Assembly (NCBI RefSeq): GCF_000143535.2
Contig: NC_037319.1
Span: 1,054,001 to 1,118,000 of the forward strand
From: Botrytis cinerea B05.10
Taxonomy: Eukaryota > Ascomycota > Leotiomycetes > Helotiales > Sclerotiniaceae
Direction: 5' to 3'
DNA: 64,000 nucleotides
Shown: positions 34,890 through 46,700 of the stretch, in pieces
Layout of the letters: the number at the start of each line of letters is the position of its first letter
Position numbering within the stretch: the stretch's first letter is position 1
Made by a program: the position numbers and the translations under genes
Notes under the pieces: model-generated
The model's database searches: none
Told to the model about the DNA's origin: nothing
The model's input: the letters and a program-made list of their open reading frames with translations, nothing else

Positions 34890-36970
34890 GATGAATTTCT
34901 TTATCGAACGAGTTTCTCAAGATATGCCAAGTCATCAACAAACGTGCAATCATGATGATAGCTGTTGAAATTCTTGGACTTCTTGGTAGATATGTTGTAT
35001 ACAGCACTGACCCAACAGAACAAGATATATTGACGGGATACCACTAGTAAGACAACGCCATTTAAGGAGAATCTAGTGCTGTCGATCATCACATCTAGAT
35101 ACACCGCCACTCTCCTGTATCGTGCAAATGATACTTGAGCAGGAGAGCTCACCTTCGAGGAAGAGATGAAGACTTCTTGAGCACTGTTCCGACATGGTCA
35201 TGAACACTCTCCGTTTGACGCGCGTGTCAATCTCATACCGATATGCCGGGTCTCCTTGAACGGGGTTTTCAAATAAAAGTGGCGTAGGATTGACGAAAGC
35301 CCCATAATGACACAGACAAAACGAAAGGTTTCAACTGCTTGGACATCTTTACTGACTCCAGGCACCTACAAGAACGGACTAAATTGCCGCACTAAAGCAC
35401 GGCATTGTCAATGCCGGATCTGCTCACTAGAACGGACTCAATTCGCCATAAGATTCGGTCTCTGCAGATGACTAACTTATTGAGTACCGACTGGTTTGAT
35501 GTGTAAAAAGGTATATGAAATGATCCATATGAAACAAAACAGAAGAAGCATGGCCTAAACTATACTAAGATTGCGGATACATAGAATGCTGCGAGTCATA
35601 CAATGTCTCGTCTCCTATCCGAGGTACCTGGAATATTACGCCACTTCAGCTCGAACTACACACCAGAATAGCTATGCAGAATAACCACCAGCGAAAAACA
35701 ACACAATACATATAAAGGCTCTTCAAAGCTTTTAGGTGACAGAGCTGCCTTGAACAGAAATGTACCTCGTTTGTTGGAACATTGGGAATTGCTGGAACTC
35801 ATGAACCTGTTCATTTAGAAGAAGTAGAAATGGTAGCAAGCTGTCCTTCCTAAAGCACCTGGGTAGCCTTTGCCATTCAACTCGCATCGAGGCTAGAAAT
35901 GATAAATCGTCCAGGTCGATCTGTGCAACGACTTTGGGTATATACTTGAATGTCGCACAAGTGAAAAGATGTTGACGAAACAAGATTGGCGATGCTAGAG
36001 AAGCCATGAGTGCTAGTATGAATATCATATATGAGGCATTTTGTCCATGGCTTCAGATGAAACTCCGGCAATTCATTTGCCTCTCTCTCTCTCGCAAAAG
36101 ACGTCGACGTCTGGGTGTCTGGATGGTAAAGGAATGTAATCAGGATATATAAAGAGAGCCCAATCTTGGTCTCATATTATTCACGAGTTTCATCCCAAAA
36201 GATGCCATGTTTCTTGCGAACCATCCATCATATTTATGGCTATGAAGAAGTTTCCGGATGGCGTAATGGACGACGACTTCTTAAAAGGACCTCGGGATGT
36301 GGAGGTGGAGGTGGGCCGTGGAGATAATCTTAGTCCCACCGCTTTCATCATTTGTATTGGCGGAAAACTTCCAAAGGTGGGGATGGCGGGGATGGCGGGG
36401 ACGACCTTGTCGGCCTTTTGCTATTAATCCACCGACTCTACGTAACCTTGCCTCTGCAATATTCTTCTCTTCTCTCCTCTCGTCTTGTCGTCCCTCCTTT
36501 TTTTTTACCGACAATACAAAACTACTAGCCGACCTCCAATGTCAGCTTACCAGACATCTCAAGCAAAGATCGAAGATGTTCGGATATTAAAATGAACTCA
36601 TTTGCTACCTCCTAAATCCGTTGGTATCATTCTCTTGGCTGCTTCAGTCGCTTGACAACGGCCAGGGTATGCGATATCTCCATTCTTGCGTCTACTTCTC
36701 ATTTGACAACGACGATCAGCAATTCCTTCTTTTGTGGTCAGCAACCAGGTATATATATGAGATCGAAGCCATATTCGATTATTCGGCGTTTGTATGCTGC
36801 AATCATGCAGATGCCAAGAATGGGCTATCGCTATAAGTATATGATGATGATTATTTCTTTTCGTGCTATGATAAGTCTATCATTGTTTTCCTGTTGTCGC
36901 ATTTCATCACGTATCAATGAACATCTAATTGGACTTGATATCACAATATACCCATTGCAATTCCACAACA
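34890..36970. other. Accessory-type spacer
   Basis: About 2.1 kb with no gene I can support. Minus-strand frames at 34901-35152 and 35732-36028 lack domains; the latter begins with a hydrophobic stretch, but no splice partner or family is apparent. A G-rich motif GGGGATGGC is repeated near 36380-36400. Confidence 0.5.
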
Positions 36971-38182
36971 ATGTCCGCCTTCTCCCGCTCCAGCACTGGC
37001 ATCTCCGTTACACAGCACTTCTCCTGTCTCATAGACAACAAAATAATCCTCATAACAGGTCCCTCAACCAATAGTATCGGCGCTGAAACTGCCATCTCAC
37101 TTGCCCACGCATCCCCATCCATAATTCTCCTAGCAGGACGTTCAGAAGCCAAGATTTCCCCTGTCATCAAAGAAATTCATACTCTCAACCCCTCCATCAC
37201 AACCCATTTCATTCCCCTCGATCTCGCTTCTCAGAAATCGATAAGAAAAGCCGCTTTTTTGATCAATAGCTTGGTTGGAAAAATCGATATTCTGATTAAC
37301 AATGCAGGTGTAATGGCTGTCCCGACGTACCAAACGACTGAAGATGGAATTGAATTACAATTTGGTTGTAATCATATCGGTCATTTTCTACTTACCAATC
37401 TGGTTTTGGAGAAACTTTTGAAGGCAGGGAGAGGGGGGCGAGCGAGAATTATCAATGTTAGTAGTACTGGGTATGAACTTGGGGGTGTTCAATTCGATGA
37501 TTGGAATTTCAACGTATATACACTGCCCTCACCCAAATTTCCATGCATGAGGATTAATCACAAGAGTAGGAAGGAGAAGACTACGACCCTTGGCAAGCAT
37601 ATGCACAATCCAAAACGGCGAATGTGTTATTCTCCGGCACTTTGGCCGCAAGACTAAAGGGAAAAAATGTACAATCTTTTGCGCTTCAGCCTGGATGTGA
37701 GTTTTTCAAAATCCCATCCCAAATAATTATCAAATATTGACGAAAGTCCCAGATGTACCAACCAGCAATCTCCAAGCTCATGTCACTCCAGACATGTGGA
37801 GCAATGTGTTGCAACAAATTTCCGAATCGTCGGGTGGTATATACCCCCTGGTCACTCGCTACATGCGTTGCATAGCAGACTAACACCCCTTCAGGCCAAG
37901 AATTTGAACCTCCAAAAACACTACAGGAAGGGTGTTCTACCACCTTAGTCGCAGCTTTAGATCCATCTATCTCAGGTACTCTCCTCTCCTTTTCACCTGC
38001 CTCCACGACCTCACTACGTAAACCAAACCGCTAACCCCACCCCAGAATCATCCGGCGGATTCCTTCAAGACTGCATCATCAGACCCGTACCCCAGGATCA
38101 CGCAGTAGGCGTCGGGAACCAAGTTCGATTATGGGATTTGAGCGAGAGGTTAGTGGGGCAGCAATTTGACATTTTCATTTAA
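36971..38182 (+). CDS. Short-chain dehydrogenase, retinol dehydrogenase/WWOX-like
   Basis: Five exons, 36971-37513, 37570-37696, 37753-37836, 37895-37975 and 38046-38182, give 323 residues with all phases matching. The cofactor motif is TGPSTNSIGAET (a TGxxxxxIG variant common in this fungal subgroup), then INNAGVM, the serine motif NVSSTGYELGGV, and YAQSK (YxxxK). LQPGYVPTS appears only after exons 2 and 3 are joined, and EFEPPKTLQEGCSTTLVAALDP matches the family's C-terminal block. Such SDRs reduce or oxidise lipophilic alcohols and ketones with NADP(H); the substrate is unknown. Exons 3 and 4 are 84 and 81 nt. Adjacent transporter and secreted genes make a secondary-metabolism or detoxification role possible, but no synthase is nearby. 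Confidence 0.87.
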
Positions 38183-39674
38183 AAGATATCATGATTCTTA
38201 TTCGAGGGACAGTCATCAATATGTATTATTTTATCACAGGTTAGTTATGGCAGCTCAGAGCGGAAGACCCCCCTTTTTTGTACTTGTAGTTGTAACCTTG
38301 GGGCGTCTGGAATAAAATTGTCAGGCGGTTTAAAATATACATATTCAATCTGGGCATTAATCAAGACAATCATTTAGTTAAATCTGACATTCCATTGCCT
38401 ATTCCTGAATGGGAGAACAAAACTTAACCACTCACCCCATGCAAATCACAACCGCAGTCCAAATTCAAATCCAAATCGCCTCAAATCTAACTCCGCAAAA
38501 ATCATCACGTAACCATAATCCCATATAATTAGTCAGTCCAGTCCAGTCTACTCAAGATTCCGACACCAATTCTCATATCCCATCTCCCACCTCTACTACT
38601 CAATAACAATAATAAAAAGGGGGAGGGAGCAAAGAAGAGAAGAGAAGAAAAGAAGGGAAAAGAAGCGAGATCCCATCCATCTAGTTTAATTCATCAACTC
38701 CTTCCACACCAAACCTAACCCCATGTACAAGTTCAAAATTCATTCATGGATTAGTGAAGTCAAAAATAGTACATGCCAATGTTGTCAAAACAAAAATAGA
38801 CACTAATGAATGAGATGCATCCGCATAAGAAACTATTCCTATACCCGCTTAGATCATGCATGCGTACGCAGACTTGACAAGTAAAGCTTCATCCACAGTC
38901 GCTTCACCTAAAATTTAATCGCATGGCAAGCGTTAACTCATATCATACCACATTGCAGCACAGAAGAGCAAATCACAACCAAACATTGTACGAAATAAAC
39001 GCGTCCATTAAACTATGATCTCGAGACTGCAATTAAGCGCTCAAAATTAAACTCCTAAACTGGACCGTCATTTCAATCTTCCCTTCCCCCAAAAGTAACC
39101 TCCCTCCATTCTCCATCAAGCATCTTATAGATTTCTCCTCCCAGAATGATGCGTCCAGTCATCTCTCGCTCTAACTCATATCGCGTCGCCAAGGGTATAT
39201 TAAAGATAATTATGTGTAAAAGTTCAAAGGTGAATAAAACCAAATTTATGTTGATTTGAGTGAAGATTTTTCTCCCATTCGTCAATGTCGATACGATTTG
39301 AGGGTATGAATGTTGAATAATATGTCATAACCGTCGTACTTAAAAAGCAAAGCCCCCAGTAAAGTAAGTGGAGCAGTTGTTGAATATAAAAAGGATGTAT
39401 GTGCAAAAGTAAAGCTTGTGTGGAGGTAGAGATACCGAGCGCACGAGGATTAGCACAGGCTCAAGGTCATCGTCCGTTGTCCCACAAAAAGTATCAAAAA
39501 CGCCATGCTCCCGTACTCGCTGATGCGAGGGGGCATATCCCATATCCCATTTCGGTTTCCCATCAGATCGTCAATTCGCGTGTTGAAAAATAAATAATTC
39601 GATCAATGCTCGCCGGCAATAGGTTCACGCTAATTCCCGCCATATGCAACCATCCCAAAACTCCACGCAGAAAT
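38183..39674. other. Convergent spacer with one doubtful small frame
   Basis: About 1.5 kb. At 39073-39285 (-) a short frame ends in GGEIYKMLDGEWREVTFGG, which looks more protein-like than chance and could be the last exon of a small gene reaching to about 39600. I could not join upstream exons convincingly. The rest shows nothing. Confidence 0.35.
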
Positions 39675-40775
39675 CTATACAGAACCAAGTCGTAAAAGTG
39701 CTTCGATGGCTTCTCGTTCTTGAGAATCTGCAGAAGCCATGTTCAAAGCTGTGAAACCGTTAGGGGTGTGAGTTCGTGCTGGTGTTGGAGCTGATTGTCC
39801 AACAACAGAACGCAACCCTCCCCTATATACATGAGAATTGAAAACTTGTGGAAGTGGTCCAGAGGTGAAGGGACCAGATGCCGAGTAAGAAGCTGCTCGC
39901 AATGCAGCGGCTCCAACAGCTGCCCAGTCCTCTTCATCTGTTACATCGTTTGGGTCATCCTCCATCATCACGTCGTCTCCAACCTCAGATGAGGAAGAAC
40001 CCGACTCATCGCCATCTAAGGACATTTTGTCGGCCTCATCAGGCATCGAGACATCATCTCCGTGAGAGAAAAATGCCGAATCCCCCGCCCAACTTGACCC
40101 TGGTTCATTAAGACGTGTTCGCGTAAATGACCACCCTTGGTTGTTGGCGATTGGCATCCCAATCGGATAGGTATCTGGTAAGCTCGGTGGTGGTGAGTTC
40201 CCAAAAGCTCGACCCATTCTTGCCGGATGCCCCTTTAGTCTCGCGTCCCATCGGCCCCAACCCACTTTCTCGAACAACACATTTCCTTTTACACCGCCAG
40301 CCTCACCGCCATTGCCACGTCCCTCCAAAGCGCCCACAACAAGTCTTCTAGCTTTCGCGGGAGGAATTCCAGAAAAGCCGGGGACTGAAGTAGTAAGATA
40401 GCCCATGATGTGCCGGATCGCAAGTGGGCCATGATCCAACAGAATTTCGGGAAGATGGTGTTTAGCCAATAAACTAGGAGTAATAGCACCAGTGGTATCC
40501 AATCCTGGCGATCCGATATCCGATGTTCCTTCATTTCCACTTCCGTCCTGTAAGTCTAGGTCGGATTCAACATGCTCCAAATTGAGTTGGGGCAGTGGCG
40601 AACGCGTGCCAAAAGACTTGGTAACATGCGGAGGTAGGTTTGGAGAAATAGAGTTCGGGGGAGTAGGAAGAGGGTGGCCATTGGTAGCAGGAACACTTCG
40701 AGCCGCTACAGCAGTTAAGCTGTCTCGACCGAATGGTGTTGGGATCTTGCGAGCAGAGATAGCTACTGAAGCCAT
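39675..40775 (-). CDS. STB3: Stb3-like Sin3-binding / ribosomal RRPE-binding protein
   Basis: One exon, 366 residues. The conserved Stb3 domain covers about residues 95-185: ITPSLLAKHHLPEILLDHG, PLAIRHIMGYLTTSVPGFSG, PPAKARRLVVGALEGRG and LFEKVGWGRWDARLKGH. In yeast Stb3 binds the ribosomal RNA processing element and recruits Sin3/Rpd3 to repress growth genes when nutrients or TOR signalling fall. Downstream there is an acidic Asp/Glu/Ser stretch at about 245-280, and the C-terminus (EREAIEALLRLGSV) is a short conserved helix. The N-terminal MASVAISARKIPTPFG is also typical of the fungal family. Clean start at 40775. Confidence 0.87.
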   Translation of the reverse strand: MASVAISARKIPTPFGRDSLTAVAARSVPATNGHPLPTPPNSISPNLPPHVTKSFGTRSPLPQLNLEHVESDLDLQDGSGNEGTSDIGSPGLDTTGAITPSLLAKHHLPEILLDHGPLAIRHIMGYLTTSVPGFSGIPPAKARRLVVGALEGRGNGGEAGGVKGNVLFEKVGWGRWDARLKGHPARMGRAFGNSPPPSLPDTYPIGMPIANNQGWSFTRTRLNEPGSSWAGDSAFFSHGDDVSMPDEADKMSLDGDESGSSSSEVGDDVMMEDDPNDVTDEEDWAAVGAAALRAASYSASGPFTSGPLPQVFNSHVYRGGLRSVVGQSAPTPARTHTPNGFTALNMASADSQEREAIEALLRLGSV

Positions 40776-43747
40776 TTTTGACGTTGGATCAGATGATTTG
40801 TTTCTCTAAAAGTGCGCGACACAAGATCAGTATTTGGATTCTCGAAAAGACGTGTTGGGTTGGGTGACTCAGAAGAATGCAACACCAACACCAACACCTT
40901 GATGGGCTGACTCACTTCGATCTGCGATAGAAAGGTTGCAAGCGAATTGAACAGTTTGGTAATTTAATACGAAGCAACTCTTGATCGTGTAGTGAGAGGA
41001 AGCAAACGGAATGGACTGGAACCTTATCGTCGAAAAGGACGAAGTTGTTGGGAAGATGTGCGAGTGAGCAAGGTAATGGTGGGCGTCGACAGATAAGTGA
41101 GCTATTTGGATCGGGTCCGGAAAGGGAAGCAAGCAACAGGGAGTGCAGCGACGTTAAGTTTGTAGCGGAAGAGCGAACCAACGCAAATGCGATTAGAGAG
41201 ACTGAGAAGCAAATTGAGAGAAGAGTAAAATCGAGGAGGCGACGATGTATGGGAGGAAAGTGGAAGCGTTGGAGATAAATAGATAGAGATAGAGATAGAG
41301 ATAGAGACAAGAAAGTTTATATGAACCGACGCTGCTATTTTGAGCTTTGTCTTTGTCTTTGTCTTTGTCTTTGTCTCCCTCCCCTTGGAGTTGGCTGTTG
41401 CGCGCCTTTCTGGTATTTGCTGTGTGCGGTGCACAAGGGAGTCACGGCCCAGTACGAGTAGAGTAGCATGGCAGGACATGAGGATGGTCAAGTGGAATAG
41501 ACCGGATCGATTCCAGCAGGGTATGCCCCAGTTAGGCTTAGCGTGACGCAGCTAGTGCATTGGCAGTATTATAATATTAAACCTCCGTAGAATCCCAAAT
41601 GCAAAGACCAAGAACTTCCAAATCTAGGCGTGGCAGTCACTAGGGAGGCCCCTGTGTGCTGAGAATTCACGAGTTATGCAATCTTTTATGTATCCAATCA
41701 TAAATAAAGAAACAAAGTATGCAAGTCCTCGTGATTTGTGATTTGTCCAGAGCCACCAGATCCATCATCATCTTTCAATTTCAATTACTTGATACCACTA
41801 ACGTTGACTTACTTCACGAATGTCTCGCAAATCCCGAAGATGTCTCTCCGCGTCGTCTCTGCCGTGTATATCATACTACGTGTTTGAGATTGGAGAAAGT
41901 TCACGGGTGATCTCCAACGAGCACTTTGAAAAGAACATTCTGTTCGACCTGTAGCCAGTAATCAAGGAAGTGACGCTCCGCTGGCTCGCCGAGGGCCACT
42001 GCCGTAGAGGCAGACTAGATAATTAAGATAAAAGACTGATGTCGAGCGCAGCGAGCTATGGGGGTTTGGGGCAAGCCCCCATGAAAACAGCAATCAATTA
42101 ATGCCTACTCTGAGCATTTGGTCATTCTGCCTCTGGCTATACGAGTGTTAGAACGCAAAACCGGATTTGTATTGATTTGCATTTGTATTTGCATTGAATT
42201 CCCTCGAAATAACCTGCTACAAGTAATACCAAGAGCAGGTAGGTAGGTATGTAATACTAAGATAATGCCGCTATCTCTCGTGCATCTATCTGGGCTCACC
42301 TGAGCAAGTAAGCATCCCTTGGAGAATGTTTTACTACTTCGAGCATCTCATCTATCTCATCCACATGAATGACTACTGACTGTACTTTCGCTTCTACGCT
42401 TTGCTGAGTCTACTCGTGGCGCACCGAGAAACTAGGTATCTAGCCAGCCACATGTACTGATAAATGAAATCTCACATTATCAACATCATACAGTCATAAC
42501 AGTAGTAAAACCATTTGGGAATAGTTCAACATACAGAGACAGCACAATATTCCTCACTTTGCAATTTTCCATATCAATTTGTGGTATCAATAGCTAGGTT
42601 ATCTGGTGTCTAAACCCTAGCTATCAAGTCCATTGCCCTCGTCTAAAGCCCTATCGCCCCCCTCTCCAAGTGATCGACGGACTTTAACAAGTGTCCGTAC
42701 ATATCACGCAGTCATTCTTCCGCGCACACACTAGAATATTTGAATAAATCCATTCCAAAACTAACTTTCCTAGTCGATAGGGAAACGGCAGCTCATTGCC
42801 TCGGATAAAGTGGCCAAAAGATCGACTTTTAAGGGACCATCCGACCATTCCATACCAGGCGTAAGAACTGCGTATACTTTAGTTAGTATTCTGAAGAACC
42901 ATTCACGTTTCTTTCAACTTCATCTTCATTGGATTCTGGGTCAACGCCGGTACCTGATCAGCGGACATTCTGTAACGATTAGTATAAACACTAGGTAAAT
43001 CCTACGCGTATTCATTGTAAACTCAAATTGTTGCTTTGGTAGTCATGACTTGTAAAATCGTAGTTAATGATTCCCCCACCTTTTACTCGGGTATGCAGAG
43101 CACTACAAGATTCACCCGAGTCACCATTTCGTGTGGTAAAAACCACCACTACCATCCCCCACGTTCCACAAATCATGTCTTGATAAGTTGATAACGATTT
43201 CTTAATTTCTCACAACTATATTAGATTCCGTGAACTTTACCCGGATGAGCCAGACGAGAATTGCGAAACCGGCGAAACTCCAATTGTTTTCTAGGTTGGG
43301 GTTAGGTTGCGGTTTCTAGATTCACATATCCGAACGATTTAATGCAACTGTCTTCCATCTATCCTCAGCCACTCGAATGCTATCGCGCTTCTCCAAGGAA
43401 GAGGTTAGTAAGAGAGGTACGTGATCCGGGGAAGTACGGGTAGCGAAGCGGCACGCACAATCTTTTAAATATTGAGCTTGCCGAAAATCGGACTTTTGGG
43501 AAGAAAGAACAACAAAACTATTGTGGTATGCTTGGGCAATGGTCAAGTTGTCCAATCTCTTTAGATAACTCGAAAGCTTGCGCTCCGTACAATTCTCTCT
43601 TCGTGATACTTTTATGCCCAATCCGTCATGTTAAGCCGAGGAAGCACCATAGACTGACCCGACATATGGAGGTGAAGATGGGATGGAGAACGCTAATTAT
43701 GCAATCAATTGCAAACAACCGACCAAGCCAAAATCAAATGGGTATTG
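40776..43747. other. STB3 promoter and long spacer
   Basis: About 3 kb, no gene supported. Tandem hexamers occur at about 41281-41306 (ATAGAG) and 41345-41376 (CTTTGT). An inverted-repeat cluster at 41972-42082 is listed separately. Frames at 40912-41491 are Ser/Leu-rich low-complexity by-products of the CT-rich leader of STB3. The frame at 43322-43621 (-) has no domain. Confidence 0.5.
41972..42082. repeat. GC-rich inverted-repeat cluster, possible MITE remnant
   Basis: GACGCTCCGCTGGCTC (41972-41987) is an imperfect inverse of GAGCGCAGCGAGC (42044-42056), about 10 of 13 bases. Immediately after it a perfect 7-bp hairpin, ATGGGGG (42058-42064) and CCCCCAT (42076-42082), encloses a GTTTGGGGCAAG-like loop. 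The block is strongly GC-rich inside AT-rich flanks. No terminal target duplication was identified. Confidence 0.45.
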
Positions 43748-46028
43748 CTAACGCCCAGCTCCACCGCTAAGTACATATTTTCTACATGCCTAAACAATAT
43801 ATGTTAGAGATTGTGGTGATTGTGGGGCCGTGTGAATGGAGTCATGATGTCACTTACTGCTTTCAAGACACTCAATCTCTCCGTGGAGTCAAGAAACACC
43901 CGATAGTATTGCGTTAGACTTTCATGAACAACATTCTGACGCGTATTCTGCCCTTCACAAATGGCTTTCATCTTGAGCTCCATCTGTTTTCTCAGAAATG
44001 GTTTGCTGAGGCTGACTTCAAACTCCATGCTGTCATAGCCTTCCACTAGGGCAACTCCAAGTGTGGTCGGGATAAACTCTTCCACTCCACCTCTGCCCCC
44101 CGCATCTGCAGCTGCAGCTCCCCCTCTACCTCCTCTTCCACCTCTTCCACCGCGTCCGCCACGTCCTCCTCGACCTGCAGCTGGCGTGTTGTCATCATTA
44201 TTTCTGGCAGTGGCCCCACCTACCTTAGGCCGCGTAAACACGTATTCACGCTCTTTGATTTTAGCAATATGCTCGGCCATCGTTGCATCAGTACCGATTC
44301 CATTTGCGTCCATTAAAGCAATAAGATCAGGTTCGGTTAAAAATCCTGGGGCTGTTGTTTTCCCATCCGTAATCATAGCTTCATCAGGTTCAAACCTTTC
44401 TCCAAGGGTAAATTTTGGCAATGATGTGCTGCTGTTCCATCTCTCATAAACGTAAACATCCAGATAGTTTTTTGCCAGCACAACTAGTCCATGCGTGTGA
44501 AAAGTTTCCTCCCCGTATTCAAGCTCCACGTCGGTTGCCTGTCCTTTAGCATCTTCTGAGCAACAGGCTAGAAACCTACGAACAACAAATTCGTAAACCC
44601 GAGCTTCTTCTGGTCTCAAAGCAGTGGATGCAACGTATGTCACGGGATGAATAGGCGGGTGTGCCTTATCGTCATTTCGGCCCTCTCGAGGCCAATGAAA
44701 TCCCCCATTCACCAAATTCTGAGCAAACGGTCCCCATCGATTATCTTGGACTTGCTTTTCGATCAGCGCTCTCAAATTCATCCCTTTGTCGAATCGATCA
44801 GTCTCCGTCCTTGGATAACTAATAAAACCTTTTGTGTAGAGACTCTCTGCTGCAGTCATAGCTACCTGACTGTTCATGTTTAGCCAGCGACTAGCAGCTT
44901 TCTGTAACTCGACGGTTGTTAAAGGAAGAGGCTTCCACTTGCTAGTCGGTTTCTCCTGTACCTTGGTGACTTTGGCAACCTTTGCAGCAAGACAACGCTC
45001 AAACAATATGATTACAACCGCTCGGTCAAACAGACGATTGCGCTTCCAATTGAAGACGACATTCATATTTTCTCGATTGTGCGTGACCTTGATACTCCAG
45101 AATGGTTCGGGTACGAAGTTCTTTACTTTGAAATATCGATCAACAACGAAACCAAGAGTGGGAAACTGACAAGAACCTAGGCCAATGTCAGTATGCAAGT
45201 GTCTCGACAAGATGGGAATGAAGCTGTTTACCATAGCTCAACATTTTTGTTGCTAATGGCCCTCCTAACTTTTGAAGGTTGGTTGTCTGAAATCGTGTAA
45301 ATGCATACCCAATCCTTAGGTCAAGTTCTATACGAGCAGCCACAGCATCTACTTGACGTTGGTCTAAGTTGACTGGGTTCTTAGCTGCTTGAATTACATG
45401 TCTTTTGCGGTTAGCAACAATTTGAAATGATAAAATGTACATTCACTTACGCCCGCTCAATATTACTGAACCTTGCCCTCTTGATCTCGATTCGCGGGTT
45501 GCCTTTAAGCGCTTGAGCTCTCACTTCGCCACCAATATGTTCTCCCTCCCGATCGCAATCAGTCCATATGAAAAGAGCCTTGGCATCTCTTGCCTGAGCC
45601 TCGATATTCTGTGCAATATCTTTCTTATCCTATGGAAATACATCAGTGGAAAAACAGCGGAGCAAAGGAGACCACATTACCTCAGAAACAGATTCAATAA
45701 CCCGGGCTTTGAAAAAGAGTTCTTGGGGTGGCGGGTCAGTCCAACCTTTGTGAGTTGGAGCAACATCAAGAGAGGTAAGATGCCCTAAGACCGAAGTCAT
45801 GACCGCATTACAATTACCCCATTGTCCACCAAAATCGAAGGTAAATGAGTAATTCTTGATGTATTTGTTGCGAGTGTTTGTCTTATTTGATCATTAGATG
45901 ATGATAGTAATAGTGTAACAAAATTTGACACTGTGACTTACCGCTTGAGCACTGCCCCCAGCCAAATGATTAGCCACAGCTTTGGCAATAGAAGGTTTCT
46001 CTGCAACACAAAGAATCTTTACAGCCAT
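43748..46028 (-). CDS. TOP3: DNA topoisomerase III (type IA)
   Basis: Six exons, 46028-45942, 45881-45681, 45629-45451, 45401-45232, 45176-43858 and 43789-43748, give 665 residues (yeast Top3 is 656). The TOPRIM domain starts KILCVAEKPSIAKAVA and carries the acidic metal site in WTDCDREGEHIG. The catalytic tyrosine is in ISYPRTETDRF, at about Y333. IHPV, LMDANGIGTDATMAEHIAKI and a C-terminal LRKQMELKMKAI follow. Between them sits a Gly-Arg-Gly repeat (about 550-580), an RGG-type nucleic-acid-binding insert not needed for catalysis. The last exon is only 42 nt (ACRKYVLSGGAGR); without it the frame reads 17 unrelated residues. Top3 acts with RecQ helicase and Rmi1 to dissolve recombination intermediates in the nucleus. 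Confidence 0.93.
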
Positions 46029-46700
46029 CTTGATGTCAGGTTCACGCGTGATCATTCACGTGCGGCGCCTTCCCATCGCCAACTCCTGAAGCTACGAGGC
46101 CTTGTGGATGAAACTCTTATAACGCTTCCCTCTGTGACACGGGCGAACGAACGTCTTGGTCTATAAGCATTGTTTTGTTACTCAGCTTTCGAGAATTGGT
46201 CTAACGGGGTATGAACTTGTAAGAGTATCATGAAACCGTTTGCAGAGTTTTCTGTATCCCTCAGTATCAGTCAATAAAACTTATGTATAGAAATTGATGC
46301 CTATGCTGTTGCCGTCAATTCCAGGTTGAGGAGATTACCTTGGATAGTATTTTATGCATTTGCATATTTACATCCAACATTTATGCATTTATGCATTTGT
46401 TCAATGTGCCCGTAGCTCATCGAACTCGATGATTGGCTGTAGCTCCATGCATCCCTGTCGGTGTATGTATCCCCGCTAAATGAAAAACGATGTCATTCAG
46501 AGCTTCAGAATTCAAGCTTCACTTCATTCACTCCATTCACTCCATTCACTCTTCTTCTTTCGCCTCTGTGGCCGATATCAATTCATTGGAAGTTTGAGGA
46601 TATACTGCTTGGTAGGTATCAGAAGCCAGCTTGACTCACCTAATTATCACTCTGTCACTTCCTCAATCTCGAGCCAAAGAGAAGATAACTTGCCACAAAT
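46029..46700. promoter_or_regulatory. Divergent promoter, TOP3 / DUF1295 gene
   Basis: 672 bp between start codons. A CACGTG is at 46057-46062, 29 bp upstream of the TOP3 ATG. ATTTATGC-type repeats lie at about 46350-46400 and three CATTCACTC copies at about 46525-46552. No gene is supported. Confidence 0.45.

Noticed and set aside
40912..41491. Ser/Leu-rich frames upstream of STB3
   Set aside because: They arise from CT-rich leader sequence and hexamer repeats.
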